Shown here piece after piece: positions 1 to 9,228 of a DNA stretch of 64,000 nt (within the stretch, counting starts at the first letter, position 1; every line of letters begins with the position of its first letter). Position numbers and translations under genes: made by a program. A model generated the notes under the pieces. The model ran no database searches and was not told the origin of the DNA. It was given only the letters and a program-made list of their open reading frames with translations. Source of the stretch: Paraburkholderia kururiensis JCM 10599 = LMG 19447 (lineage in GTDB: Bacteria > Pseudomonadota > Gammaproteobacteria > Burkholderiales > Burkholderiaceae); contig NZ_RJZE01000014.1 in assembly GCF_003986935.1 (NCBI RefSeq), forward strand, positions 124,001 to 188,000, read 5' to 3'.

Positions 1-582
1 ATGCGCTCCTCGGGCCGTCTTTACGCCTTCGACGTGTCGGAGCGCCGGCTCGCCAAGCTCAAGCCGCGGCTGGCGCGCAGTGGCTTGTCGAACGTGAATC
101 CCGTGCTGATCGACAGCGAACACGACGCGAAGATCAAGCGCCTCGCGGGCAAGATCGACCGCGTGCTGGTGGACGCGCCGTGCAGCGGGCTCGGCACGCT
201 GCGCCGCAATCCCGATCTGAAGTGGCGGCAGACGCCGGAGTCGGTGGCGGAACTCACGCCCAAGCAGGCGTCCATTCTCGCGAGCGCCGCGCGGCTCGTG
301 AAGAAGGGCGGCCGGCTCGTCTACGCAACGTGCAGCCTGCTCGAAGCGGAGAACGAGGCCATCGTCACGCAGTTCCTCGCCGACCATCCCGACTTTGCGC
401 TGGTGAGCGCGAAGGACGTACTGGCAGAGCAGCGCATCGATCTGGACACAGGCGACTACCTCTCGCTGTGGCCTCACCGGCACGGCACCGACGGGTTTTT
501 CGCGGCGGTGCTGGAGCGCCGCGGGGCGGCGGCAGGGACGGCGGCAGGCGTGGCGACAGACGCAGCGGCCGTAAAACAGTAA
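1..582 (+). CDS. rsmB: 16S rRNA m5C967 methyltransferase RsmB, C-terminal part
   Basis: SAM-dependent RNA cytosine-5 methyltransferase of the RsmB/NOP family, which methylates C967 of 16S rRNA. Visible are the release-cysteine motif DAPCSG (Cys61 of this fragment) and the catalytic-cysteine motif ATCS (Cys111), followed by the family ending DGFFAAVLER. The family is usually about 430 residues and only 193 are here, so the ATG at base 1 is internal and the true start lies left of the window. The last 20 residues are an Ala-rich tail. The MscS gene follows 54 bp downstream on the same strand. Confidence 0.9.
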   Translation: MRSSGRLYAFDVSERRLAKLKPRLARSGLSNVNPVLIDSEHDAKIKRLAGKIDRVLVDAPCSGLGTLRRNPDLKWRQTPESVAELTPKQASILASAARLVKKGGRLVYATCSLLEAENEAIVTQFLADHPDFALVSAKDVLAEQRIDLDTGDYLSLWPHRHGTDGFFAAVLERRGAAAGTAAGVATDAAAVKQ

Positions 583-636
583 GCGGCGATTGCCGCTCCG
601 CGGTAATCCCGGGGCGGCGCAGCGAGCAGACAGACC

Positions 637-2001
637 ATGCAGAACCGTTTGTTTTCCCACATGCTCGGCGACGTGGTGCGCGACTACGGGCAGCCGGTCA
701 TCCTCTGGCAGGCCGGGCTGCTGCTCGCGGCGCTCGTCGTTGCCTGGTTCGTTGCGCGGGTAGTGCGGCACGCGCTCGACCTGCGGCGTCAGACGCGCTA
801 CGAGTCGCTGCGGTTCGGCGCCGAAAGCCTCAACCGGGCGTTCTTTCCGCTCGTGGGTGCGGCGGTGGTGTGGGTTACCTCGGTGGTCGCGAGCCAGTTC
901 ATCCATACCTCGCTGCTCGACCTCGCACTCGTGCCGCTGTTCGGCATCGGGCTCATCTACATTGCGTTTTTCGTGGCGCGGCGCGTGTTCGGTCGCGACG
1001 GCGAGACGCACGTGTGGCTCGGCATCGTCGAGAAGGTTGTGTCGCTCGTCGTGTGGGTGGGCATGGTGCTTACCGTGATCGGCGTGCAGGACGACGTGAT
1101 GACGTGGATGAGCGCCGTGCGCTTTCGCGTCGGCAACGTGCACCTGACGCTGCTCTCGCTCTGCAGCGGCTTGCTGTGGGTCGCAGTGACGATGATCGTG
1201 GCCGTCTGGGCCGGCGCGGCGCTCGAAGACCGGCTGATGCGGTCCACGACGCTCGACGCGAATCTCAAGGTGGTGCTCGCGCGCGTGGGACGTGCGCTCC
1301 TCATGCTGGCGGCGGTGCTCATGAGCCTGTCGCTCGTGGGCATCGACGTCACGGTGCTGGGCGTATTCGGCGGCGCGCTCGGCGTGGGGCTCGGCTTCGG
1401 CTTGCAGAAGATCGCGAGCAACTATGTGTCGGGCTTCATCATCCTGATCGACCGGTCGCTGCGCATTGGCGACGCGATCACGGTGGGTGGCTTGCAGGGG
1501 CGTGTCACGCAGATCCGCACGCGCTACACCGTTGTGCGCGGCCTCGACGGCACGGAAACGCTCGTGCCGAACGAAAAGCTGATTACCGACGTCGTGCAGA
1601 ACCAGTCGTCGTTCCTCACGCGCGGCCGGGCCGCGCTGCCCGTGCAGGTCGCGTACACGGCGAACATCGAGCAGGCGATGGCGCTGCTTGTGGAGGCGAC
1701 GCGCGACGTGCCGCGCGTGCTCGACGATCCGGCGCCCGCCGCCTATCTCGTGGGCTTCGGCGCGGACGGCATCAACCTGGAAGTGGGTTTCTGGATCGAC
1801 AATGCCGCCGACGGCACGGCTGCGGTGCGTTCTGCCGTGAACCTCAACATCTGGCGGCTCTTCGAGCAGAACGGCATTTCGATCCCCTACGCGCAGCGCG
1901 AGGTGCGCATCGTCGGCAGCGGGGGCAGCGACATAGTGTCGCAAGTCGCGGCCGTTACGGACCGTACGGTCGTCGATGGGTCCGCTGCTGCGGCACCCTG
2001 A
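637..2001 (+). CDS. MscS-family mechanosensitive ion channel
   Basis: A 454-residue inner-membrane protein with several hydrophobic segments in the first 230 residues. These are followed by the MscS pore helix, rich in Gly and Ala at about residues 242-267 (GVGLGFGLQKIASNYVSGF), and the beta-domain signature DRSLRIGDAI and VPNEKLI. Such channels open under membrane tension and release solutes on hypo-osmotic shock. It is longer than the small MscS (about 286 residues), with extra N-terminal membrane helices as in the larger paralogues. The ATG at 637 is the natural start after the rsmB stop. It could be cotranscribed with rsmB. The C-terminal 25 residues are low complexity. Confidence 0.9.
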   Translation: MQNRLFSHMLGDVVRDYGQPVILWQAGLLLAALVVAWFVARVVRHALDLRRQTRYESLRFGAESLNRAFFPLVGAAVVWVTSVVASQFIHTSLLDLALVPLFGIGLIYIAFFVARRVFGRDGETHVWLGIVEKVVSLVVWVGMVLTVIGVQDDVMTWMSAVRFRVGNVHLTLLSLCSGLLWVAVTMIVAVWAGAALEDRLMRSTTLDANLKVVLARVGRALLMLAAVLMSLSLVGIDVTVLGVFGGALGVGLGFGLQKIASNYVSGFIILIDRSLRIGDAITVGGLQGRVTQIRTRYTVVRGLDGTETLVPNEKLITDVVQNQSSFLTRGRAALPVQVAYTANIEQAMALLVEATRDVPRVLDDPAPAAYLVGFGADGINLEVGFWIDNAADGTAAVRSAVNLNIWRLFEQNGISIPYAQREVRIVGSGGSDIVSQVAAVTDRTVVDGSAAAAP

Positions 2002-2314
2002 ACGCGCCTGCTGGCGAGTCGGCTCGGTGCGGCATGGGCTTTGCAACCGCTTTGCAGCCGCGTACTCGCGTCCAGCTCGCGAGGAGAGTGGCGCTGACGG
2101 CGAAGAAGGCGATGCAGTGGCGTCGCAGCTTGCGTTCTGTCCCCGTAGTAAGGTTGCTGGCGTTGTCTGCGTACAAAAAAACCTCCTTTGTTACAAACAC
2201 TTGGAGCGCTTCGAGTAGAATGCGGCTACCCGGTTGATGCTTTCACTTCCTTGACAGCTGCGCTGTCTCCGGCCGGGCCGTTTCCTCCGTTTTCCGTTTC
2301 ACAGGTAGAGTGCC
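2002..2314. other. Intergenic gap
   Basis: 313 bp between the MscS gene and the desaturase. No supportable gene. A locally AT-richer stretch near 2165-2210 (a run of A, then TTTGTTACAAA) is the likeliest place for the desaturase promoter. The open frames crossing it are shadows. Confidence 0.5.
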
Positions 2315-3511
2315 TTGTTGAATTCCTTGCTCGATTTTCTGGCCCACGGACTGCTGCGCTTTTCGTGGTGGCAAATCCTGCTTTTCACGCTCGCGGTGAC
2401 GCACGTCACGATCGTCGGCGTAACGGTTTACCTCCATCGCTGCCAGGCGCATCGCGCGCTCGATCTGCATCCCGCCGCAGCGCATTTCTTCCGCCTCTGG
2501 TTGTGGATGACCACGGGCATGCTCACTGGCCAATGGGCGGCGATCCATCGCAAGCACCATGCAAAGTGCGAAACCGAAGAAGACCCGCATAGCCCGCAGA
2601 CGCGCGGCATCTGGAAGGTGCTGCTCGAAGGCGCCGAACTGTATCGCGCCGAGGCGAAGAACGAAGAGACGATGCGCCGCTTCAGCCATGGCACGCCGAA
2701 CGATTGGATCGAGCGCAACGTGTACACGCGCTACCCGATCCTCGGCGTGAGCCTGATGATGGTGATCGACGTCGCGCTCTTCGGTGTAGTTGGACTCAGC
2801 GTGTGGGCCGTGCAGATGGTGTGGATTCCCTTCTGGGCAGCCGGCGTCGTCAACGGGCTCGCGCACTTCTGGGGCTACCGCAACTTCAATTCGGCCGACG
2901 CGAGCACCAACATCTTTCCGCTTGGCATCCTCATCGGCGGCGAAGAGCTGCACAACAACCACCACACGTTCGCGACTTCCGCGAAGCTGTCGAGCAAGTG
3001 GTTCGAGTTCGATATCGGCTGGATGTATATCCGGCTGATGTCGGCCGTCGGTCTCGCGAAGGTCAAGAAGGTGGCGCCTACACCGCGCCTCGCGAAGGGC
3101 AAGATGGTGCTCGACCAGGACACGCTGCAGGCCGTGCTTTCCAACCGGTACGAAGTGATGGCGCGCTACGCGAAGACCGTCAAGCGTGCGTATCGCCAGG
3201 AACTCGCGCACCTCAAGGAAATGGGGGCGCGCGAGAAGTATCAGCTCATGCGCAGTGCACGCAAATGGTTCCACAAGGACGAAGCGGGCCTTGACGAGCC
3301 GCAGCGCCGCCAGTTGCCGCAGATCTTCGCGAATAGCCAGAAGCTGCGCACGTTCATCGAACTGCGCAACGAACTGGCGGCGATCTGGGAACGCTCCAAC
3401 GCGTCGCGCGAACAACTGCTTGCGCAGCTCCAGGACTGGTGCCACCGTGCCGAGCAAAGCGGCATCAAGGCGCTCCAGGAATTCGCCATGCGCCTGCGCC
3501 GGTACGCCTGA
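2315..3511 (+). CDS. Acyl-CoA/acyl-lipid fatty acid desaturase
   Basis: Membrane-bound di-iron desaturase, 398 residues. The three histidine boxes are visible: HRCQAHR near residue 43, HRKHH near 80 and ELHNNHH near 210. They bind the di-iron centre that introduces a double bond into a fatty acyl chain. Hydrophobic segments flank the first box and lie between boxes 2 and 3. The C-terminal 150 residues are charged and helical, longer than in minimal delta-9 desaturases. The start is a TTG at 2315 preceded by AGGTAGAG; no ATG fits the family's N-terminus. A terminator follows directly. Confidence 0.9.
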   Translation: MLNSLLDFLAHGLLRFSWWQILLFTLAVTHVTIVGVTVYLHRCQAHRALDLHPAAAHFFRLWLWMTTGMLTGQWAAIHRKHHAKCETEEDPHSPQTRGIWKVLLEGAELYRAEAKNEETMRRFSHGTPNDWIERNVYTRYPILGVSLMMVIDVALFGVVGLSVWAVQMVWIPFWAAGVVNGLAHFWGYRNFNSADASTNIFPLGILIGGEELHNNHHTFATSAKLSSKWFEFDIGWMYIRLMSAVGLAKVKKVAPTPRLAKGKMVLDQDTLQAVLSNRYEVMARYAKTVKRAYRQELAHLKEMGAREKYQLMRSARKWFHKDEAGLDEPQRRQLPQIFANSQKLRTFIELRNELAAIWERSNASREQLLAQLQDWCHRAEQSGIKALQEFAMRLRRYA

Positions 3512-3550
3512 GCAGAAAATCCAAAATCCATTAAAATTTGAAGACGTCAC

Positions 3551-3580
3551 AAAACCCCGCGTTGGCGGGGTTTTGCTTTT
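3551..3580 (+). terminator. Rho-independent terminator after the desaturase
   Basis: AAAACCCCGC-GTTG-GCGGGGTTTT hairpin followed by T-rich sequence, 40 bp after the desaturase stop. It separates this gene from nadA. Confidence 0.85.
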
Positions 3581-3652
3581 TGGGCTGCCGGCCTCATATG
3601 GGTTTTTGTAAAGCCTGACAGGGCAGGCGGCATCGGCAGGGCAGAGGAGATC

Positions 3653-4783
3653 ATGAGTCAGCCAATCAGGAGCGTCGAGTACGACCGCCCGCAGGGCGCG
3701 GTGTGCAGCGTCGGGCAAGCCTGGGCGAGGGTGCCGGACGCGCCGTCGGCCGCGGAAAAGGCCGGGCTGAAGGCTCGCATCCGCACGCTGCTCGCGCGGG
3801 AAAAAGCGGTGCTCGTCGCGCACTACTACGTGGACGCGGAGCTGCAGGAGCTTGCCGACGAGACTGGCGGTTGTGTGGCGGATTCGCTCGAGATGGCGCG
3901 CTTCGGGCGCGATCACGACGCCGATACGCTCGTTGTGGCAGGTGTGCGATTCATGGGCGAAACGGCGAAGATTCTGAGCCCGGGCAAACGCGTGCTGATG
4001 CCCGATCTCGATGCGACGTGTTCGCTCGATCTCGGTTGTCCGGTGGACGAATTCTCGGCGTTTTGCGACGCGCACCCGGACCGCACCGTGGTCGTGTACG
4101 CAAACACGAGCGCTGCCGTGAAGGCGCGGGCCGACTGGATGGTGACGTCGTCGATCGGGCTGGAGATCGTTGCGGACCTGCACGCACGCGGCGAAAAGCT
4201 GATCTGGGCGCCGGACCGCCATCTGGGCAGCTACATCCAGAAGAAGACGGGGGCCGACATGCTGCTGTGGCAGGGCTCGTGCCTCGTTCACGACGAATTC
4301 AAGGGGATCGAACTCGATCTGCTGCGCGAGCAATACCCGGACGCGAAGGTGCTCGTGCATCCCGAGTCGCCGGCAAGCGTCGTCGCGCTGGCCGACGTGG
4401 TGGGTTCGACCACGCAACTGATCGACGCGGCGCGCAAGCTCGACGCGACGCACTTCATCGTGGCGACGGACCTCGGCATCCTGCACAAGATGCGTCTTGC
4501 TGCGCCGGGCAAGACATTCATCGAGGCACCCACGGCCGGCAATAGCGCCACCTGCAAGAGCTGCGCGCACTGCCCCTGGATGGCGATGAATGGCCTTGCG
4601 AATCTGGCTGATGTGCTGGAGCGCGGCCACAACGAGATTTTCGTGGACCCGTCCATCGCCGTGCGGGCGAAGTTGCCGATCGACCGCATGCTGGACTTCG
4701 CCGCACGTCACAAGACGCGCGTGCAGGCGAGCGGCGACCTCGCGCGCGACGCATCGCTCTTCTCCAACGTGGGAGCGGCTTGA
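3653..4783 (+). CDS. nadA: Quinolinate synthase A
   Basis: Condenses iminoaspartate with dihydroxyacetone phosphate to quinolinate in de novo NAD synthesis, using a [4Fe-4S] cluster. The 376-residue protein shows the family motifs VAHYYVDAELQ and ADETGG near the N-terminus. Candidate cluster cysteines lie in ATCSLDLGC, GSCLVHDEF and SCAHCPW. The ATG at 3653 has a good GAGGAGAT ribosome site. Its TGA overlaps the nadC ATG by one base, so the two are translationally coupled. nadB is convergent just downstream, so all three de novo NAD genes sit together. Confidence 0.97.
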   Translation: MSQPIRSVEYDRPQGAVCSVGQAWARVPDAPSAAEKAGLKARIRTLLAREKAVLVAHYYVDAELQELADETGGCVADSLEMARFGRDHDADTLVVAGVRFMGETAKILSPGKRVLMPDLDATCSLDLGCPVDEFSAFCDAHPDRTVVVYANTSAAVKARADWMVTSSIGLEIVADLHARGEKLIWAPDRHLGSYIQKKTGADMLLWQGSCLVHDEFKGIELDLLREQYPDAKVLVHPESPASVVALADVVGSTTQLIDAARKLDATHFIVATDLGILHKMRLAAPGKTFIEAPTAGNSATCKSCAHCPWMAMNGLANLADVLERGHNEIFVDPSIAVRAKLPIDRMLDFAARHKTRVQASGDLARDASLFSNVGAA

Positions 4784-5682
4784 TGGGTGCGCTCGAACTG
4801 ATTGGCGTGGACGCTGTTTCGCCGCTCTATCCGGCCGTTCGCGCGCAATACGGCGACGCCTTCGACGCCGCGCTGACGCGCAATGTGGCGGATGCTCTGG
4901 CGGAAGACGTCGGTACGGGCGACGTGACGGGGCGCCTCGTACCCGCAGACGGCATGCGCGACGCGCGCATCATCGTGCGCGAAGAGGCTGTCCTGTGTGG
5001 CGTGCTGTGGTTCGACAAGGTGATGGCGAGCGTCGATGCTCGCATCGAAGTGCGCTGGCACTACCGTGAAGGCGACCGGATGGCGGCCGATTCGGTGGTG
5101 TGCACGATGCGCGGTCCGGCGCGCGGACTACTCACGGCCGAGCGCAACGCGCTCAATTTTCTGCAGTTGCTCTCGGGTGTGGCGACCGCAACACGGCGCT
5201 ACGTCGACGCGATCGCTCACACGCGCACCAGCATTCTCGACACGCGCAAGACGTTGCCCGGTTTGCGGCTCGCACAAAAATACGCGGTGCGGGTGGGCGG
5301 CGGCGCGAACCAGCGGCTTGCGCTCTACGACGGCATTCTGATCAAGGAAAACCACATTGCAGCGGCGGGCGGTGTGGGCGCCGCCATGGACGCCGCCCTT
5401 GCGTTGCAGTCCGGCGTGTCGATCCAGATCGAGGTGGAAACGCTGGAGCAGCTGGAAATGGCGCTCGCGCACGGTGCTACGTCGATTCTGCTGGACAACT
5501 TTTCGTTCGAAGCGATGCGCGAAGCGGTGCGCATCACGGCCGGACGGGCGGTGCTCGAGGTTTCGGGCGGGGTCAATTTCGACACGGTCCGCACGATTGC
5601 CGAAACGGGTGTGGACCGGGTGTCCATCGGCGCGCTCACGAAAGACGTGCGCGCGACCGATTACTCCATGCGTATCGTCTGA
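4783..5682 (+). CDS. nadC: Nicotinate-nucleotide pyrophosphorylase (carboxylating)
   Basis: Converts quinolinate and PRPP to nicotinate mononucleotide, releasing CO2. It is 299 residues from the ATG at 4783 (a TTG three bases earlier is also in frame). Family signatures seen: TRKTLPGLR, KYAVRVGGG, LIKENHI, LLDNF and EVSGGVN, which form the phosphoribosyl- and quinolinate-binding barrel. It overlaps the nadA stop by one base. The 64-bp gap to the convergent nadB contains a GC-rich hairpin (about 5691-5715) without a T-tract, perhaps a weak shared transcription barrier. Confidence 0.96.
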   Translation: MGALELIGVDAVSPLYPAVRAQYGDAFDAALTRNVADALAEDVGTGDVTGRLVPADGMRDARIIVREEAVLCGVLWFDKVMASVDARIEVRWHYREGDRMAADSVVCTMRGPARGLLTAERNALNFLQLLSGVATATRRYVDAIAHTRTSILDTRKTLPGLRLAQKYAVRVGGGANQRLALYDGILIKENHIAAAGGVGAAMDAALALQSGVSIQIEVETLEQLEMALAHGATSILLDNFSFEAMREAVRITAGRAVLEVSGGVNFDTVRTIAETGVDRVSIGALTKDVRATDYSMRIV

Positions 5683-5746
5683 GCCGACATGGCGCGGCCG
5701 AAGTGTGCCGCGCGGTCTCTCGTTGGCTAGGAGGAACGCCCAAAGG

Positions 5747-7345
5747 CTAGGCAGTGCGATTGCGCACGCGCTCCGGCGACAGCACTGTCGGAAGCGCTTT
5801 CGGCAACGCGGCGGGCCAGTCGCGGCTGTAGTGCAAGCCCCGGCTTTCGCGGCGCGAGCGAGCGCTGTCGACGATCAGCGACGCCACGTCTACCAGATTG
5901 CGTAGTTCCAGCAGATCGCGGCTCACCTTGAAGTTCGCGTAGTACTCGTGAATCTCGTCGCGCAGCAGTTCGATGCGGTGCTTCGCGCGCGTGAGGCGCT
6001 TGTCCGTGCGCACGATGCCCACGTAGTTCCACATCAACCGGCGCAGTTCGTCCCAATTGTGGGCGACCACGACTTCCTCGTCCGGGTCCGATACGCGGCT
6101 CTCGTCCCAGTCGGGCAGCGGCGCGTGCGCCATGGCACCGAAGCCTTCTTCGCAGATTGCGGCAGCGGCGGCGCGGCCGATCACGAGACACTCCAGCAGT
6201 GAATTGCTGGCCAGCCGGTTTGCGCCGTGCAGCCCCGTGCACGAGGTTTCGCCTACCGCGTAGAGCCCCGCCAGATCGGTGCGTCCCGCGAGGTCGGTCA
6301 CGACGCCGCCGCACGTGTAGTGCGCCGCCGGCACGACCGGAATGGGTTGTTTCGTGATGTCGATGCCGAATTCGAGGCAGCGCGCGAGGATGGTGGGAAA
6401 GTGCTCGCGCAGGAACTCGGCGGGCTGATGGCTGATGTCGAGATAAACGCAGTCGATGCCGCGCTTCTTGATCTCGAAGTCGATGGCGCGGGCCACGATG
6501 TCGCGCGGCGCCAGTTCGGCCCGCTCGTCGTGTGCCGGCATGAAGCGTGTGCCGTCCGGCAACTTCAGCAATCCGCCTTCGCCGCGCACCGCTTCGGAGA
6601 TCAGGAACGACTTCGCGTAAGGATGGAACAGGCACGTGGGATGGAACTGGATGAATTCCATGTTGGCCACGCGGCACCCGGCGCGCCACGCCATGGCAAT
6701 GCCGTCGCCCGTCGCGGTATCGGGATTCGTGGTGTACAGATAGACCTTGCCGGCACCGCCGGTTGCGAGCACCGTGTGCGGCGCCTCGATGGTGACGGTG
6801 CGGCCCGTGTTCACATCCAGCGCGTACAGCCCGTGGCACCGCCGACCCGGCAGGCCGAGGCGGTCGGACGTGATGACGTCGATCGCATGGTGATCTTCCA
6901 GCAAGGTGATGTTGGGGTGCCGCCGCACGAGTTCGCTGAGGGTGGCGACGACCGCGTGGCCGGTGGCATCCGCAGCGTGAATGATGCGCCGGTGGCTGTG
7001 GCCGCCTTCACGCGTGAGGTGGAAGCCCAGCTCGGCGGCGTCGTCCCTCGTGAAAGGCACGCCTTGCGCGATCAGCCATTCGATCGCCGAGCGGCCATGT
7101 TCGACGATGTAGCGCGTTGCAGCTTCGTCGCACAGCCCGGCGCCGGCCACCAGCGTGTCATCTACGTGGTTCTCGACGCTGTCCGCTGAATCCAGCACCG
7201 CGGCAATGCCGCCTTGTGCCCAGTCGCTCGCGCCTTCGGTCATCGAGCGCTTCGCGATGACCGCGACACGCCGCGTGTCGGCAAGATTGAGCGCGACGGT
7301 CAGTCCGGCGAGGCCGCTGCCGACAATCGCCACATCGAAGTTCAT
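5747..7345 (-). CDS. nadB: L-aspartate oxidase
   Basis: FAD enzyme that oxidises L-aspartate to iminoaspartate, the first step feeding NadA. From the ATG at 7345 it is 532 residues, the usual size. The N-terminal FAD-binding motif VGSGLAGL, SDWAQGGIA and HPTC belong to the succinate dehydrogenase/fumarate reductase flavoprotein superfamily. An in-frame upstream extension of 60 residues is rejected because the FAD motif normally begins within 10 residues of the start. It is convergent with nadA-nadC. Confidence 0.96.
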   Translation of the reverse strand: MNFDVAIVGSGLAGLTVALNLADTRRVAVIAKRSMTEGASDWAQGGIAAVLDSADSVENHVDDTLVAGAGLCDEAATRYIVEHGRSAIEWLIAQGVPFTRDDAAELGFHLTREGGHSHRRIIHAADATGHAVVATLSELVRRHPNITLLEDHHAIDVITSDRLGLPGRRCHGLYALDVNTGRTVTIEAPHTVLATGGAGKVYLYTTNPDTATGDGIAMAWRAGCRVANMEFIQFHPTCLFHPYAKSFLISEAVRGEGGLLKLPDGTRFMPAHDERAELAPRDIVARAIDFEIKKRGIDCVYLDISHQPAEFLREHFPTILARCLEFGIDITKQPIPVVPAAHYTCGGVVTDLAGRTDLAGLYAVGETSCTGLHGANRLASNSLLECLVIGRAAAAAICEEGFGAMAHAPLPDWDESRVSDPDEEVVVAHNWDELRRLMWNYVGIVRTDKRLTRAKHRIELLRDEIHEYYANFKVSRDLLELRNLVDVASLIVDSARSRRESRGLHYSRDWPAALPKALPTVLSPERVRNRTA

Positions 7346-7529
7346 ACCCGCTTCTCCATCTGTTGTGCTGTTGCCGCGGCGCACGGGCCGCTTGCGCGCC
7401 GTCATCATGCACCGGTAAGTCAGCAAGCATACCCTGTTGACGGAAAGTGGGAAAACTTGCCGGCTGGCCAGGGCGCAGCGGGTCGGGAAACGTTGCGCAA
7501 ATCGGGATGCCCAGGCGGCGCCCATAAAG

Positions 7530-7560
7530 AAAAAGCCCCGCTGGGTAGCGGGGCTTTTTC
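7530..7560 (-). terminator. Rho-independent terminator downstream of rpmG
   Basis: AAAAAGCCCCGCTGGGTAGCGGGGCTTTTT hairpin with A- and T-runs on both sides. It lies 26 bp past the rpmG stop and upstream of nadB, so it insulates nadB from ribosomal-protein transcription and could also work in the other direction. Confidence 0.85.
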
Positions 7561-7585
7561 TCGTCTTCAGGCTCGAAACCAGACC

Positions 7586-7753
7586 TTACTTGATCTTGGT
7601 TTCCTTGTACGTCACGTGCTTGCGGACGACGGGATCGAACTTCTTGATCTCCATCTTTTCCGGCATGTTTCGCTTGTTCTTCGTGGTCGTGTAGAAGTGA
7701 CCGGTGCCAGCCGTGGACTCCAGCTTGATCTTGTCGCGCGCGCCCTTTGCCAT
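7586..7753 (-). CDS. rpmG: 50S ribosomal protein L33
   Basis: A 55-residue basic protein beginning MAKGARDKIKLEST and containing HFYTTTKNKR, the standard L33 sequence. It lacks the CxxC zinc ribbons of the other L33 subtype, so it is the zinc-independent form. It sits 10 bp after rpmB, the conserved L28-L33 operon, and is followed by a terminator. The ATG at 7753 has an upstream AAGGAG. Confidence 0.97.
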   Translation of the reverse strand: MAKGARDKIKLESTAGTGHFYTTTKNKRNMPEKMEIKKFDPVVRKHVTYKETKIK

Positions 7754-7763
7754 GATTTACTCC

Positions 7764-7997
7764 TTAGACTTCGCCACGTGCACGCAGGTCAGCGAGCACG
7801 GAGTCGATGCCGTTCTTGTCGATCAGGCGCAGGCCGGCGTTCGAAACGCGCAGGCGCACCCAACGGTTTTCGCTTTCAACCCAGAAACGGCGGCTTTGCA
7901 GGTTCGGGAGGAAGCGACGCTTCGTCTTGTTGTTTGCGTGGGAAACGTTGTTGCCGCTCATCGGCGCTTTCCCAGTTACTTGGCATACGCGTGCCAT
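7764..7997 (-). CDS. rpmB: 50S ribosomal protein L28
   Basis: A 77-residue protein with the L28 opening MARVCQVTGK, NNVSHANNKTKR and VSNAGLR. First gene of the rpmB-rpmG operon. The 270 bp between it and radC contains the operon's promoter region but no other gene. Confidence 0.97.
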   Translation of the reverse strand: MARVCQVTGKAPMSGNNVSHANNKTKRRFLPNLQSRRFWVESENRWVRLRVSNAGLRLIDKNGIDSVLADLRARGEV

Positions 7998-8271
7998 GAG
8001 AGCACTCCTAATACGCTTAAATTCTGAGTTCGAACGCCGCTGAAGTTTCCCGGAGCAGCGATACCGGTTTTCGCGTATGGAGCGAAAGAGGCCGCTTGCT
8101 TTCCTGGAAACCCGTTGACGGGCTTCGGAACAGGGTTGGAATGAGGCAAACCGCGATTCTAGCAGAAAAAACTGCGGAAAATCAAATGCGATTTGCAGCT
8201 CGCCAGATGAGGCCGCGAAAAGCCGCCGGTCCGCCTCCTACGCCCGTTTGCCGCACGCCTCACGTTGGCGT

Positions 8272-9027
8272 TCAGTCCCAGCCGGCACGCGCAAATGAGA
8301 ACGTTTCGCTGCGGCCGATCACGAGATGGTCGATCAGTTGCACATCGATCAGCGTAAGCGTGTCGCGCAGCACGCGCGTGAGCCGCCGGTCGCTGGCACT
8401 CGGGTGGACCGCTCCGGATGGGTGATTATGCGCCACGATGAGGTTCGCGGCATTGAGGACCAGCGCGCGCCGCGCAATTTCGCGGGGATAAACGGCCATG
8501 CGCGTAAGCGTGCCGCGCGTGCATTCCTCGAAGCGGATCAGGCGGTGCCGCACGTCGAGGAAGAGACACACGAACATCTCGAACGGCCGCGCACCGATCA
8601 TGAGGCGCAGGTAGTCTTCGACGGCGCCGGGCGAATCGATCAGCGGACGTTCCTGCAGTTTTTCGGCGAGCGCCCGGCGCGCCAGTTCGGTGATTGCCTG
8701 CAACTGCGACGCCTTGGCCGGGCCGATGCCGCGCAGGCCGAGAAATTCTTCCGGCTGTGCGTCGAGCATGGCGCGCAGCGAACCGAAGCGGCTCAGCAGC
8801 GACTCCGCGACGACAAATACGTTGTGGCCCGGCAGTCCGGTGCCAAGTACGAGAGCGACGAGTTCCACGTCGGACAACGCGGCCGGTCCCGCTTCGCGCA
8901 GGCGCTCCCGCGGCATGTCGCGCGAGCGGCCGCGTGGGGCGGGAGGTGCCGCTCGCGGGCCCTGCGTCGGTTCGTCGCGCACCGCGAGGGGACTGGATTC
9001 CGGCAACCAGCAGACGGCTTCTTGCAT
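8272..9027 (-). CDS. radC: RadC-family JAB/MPN domain protein
   Basis: A 251-residue RadC-like protein. The N-terminal helix-hairpin-helix part (RERLREAGPAALSD, LRGIGPAKASQL) is followed by a JAB metalloprotease-like domain with the zinc signature HNHPSG and a downstream SxxD. Its biochemical role is unproven despite the historical DNA-repair name. The ATG at 9027 gives the short Pro/Arg-rich N-terminus common in Burkholderia homologues; a start 50 residues further in (MPRERL) is also possible. It is divergent from fkpB with about 200 bp between them. Confidence 0.9.
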   Translation of the reverse strand: MQEAVCWLPESSPLAVRDEPTQGPRAAPPAPRGRSRDMPRERLREAGPAALSDVELVALVLGTGLPGHNVFVVAESLLSRFGSLRAMLDAQPEEFLGLRGIGPAKASQLQAITELARRALAEKLQERPLIDSPGAVEDYLRLMIGARPFEMFVCLFLDVRHRLIRFEECTRGTLTRMAVYPREIARRALVLNAANLIVAHNHPSGAVHPSASDRRLTRVLRDTLTLIDVQLIDHLVIGRSETFSFARAGWD

Positions 9028-9228
9028 ACCTCGACTCCCTGTTTGGACAAAGGCGGCCGGCGCCTGCGACACGTTGCGGGCGACCGATGCCGGGCGCCCG
9101 GCCGCGCACGACTCGGGCCGGATATGTGGCTTACAATGGAACTTTTGCAGGCGGCGCGGCACGCGCTTTCCCCTCCCGCGCACGCACGCCCTGGGCGCGC
9201 GCTGCGCGCTCAGACCGAACGAGACAGC

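Noticed and set aside
2243..4711. An 822-codon minus-strand open frame across the desaturase and nadA
   Set aside because: It is antisense to two clear genes, has no family sequence and results from high GC with few stops.
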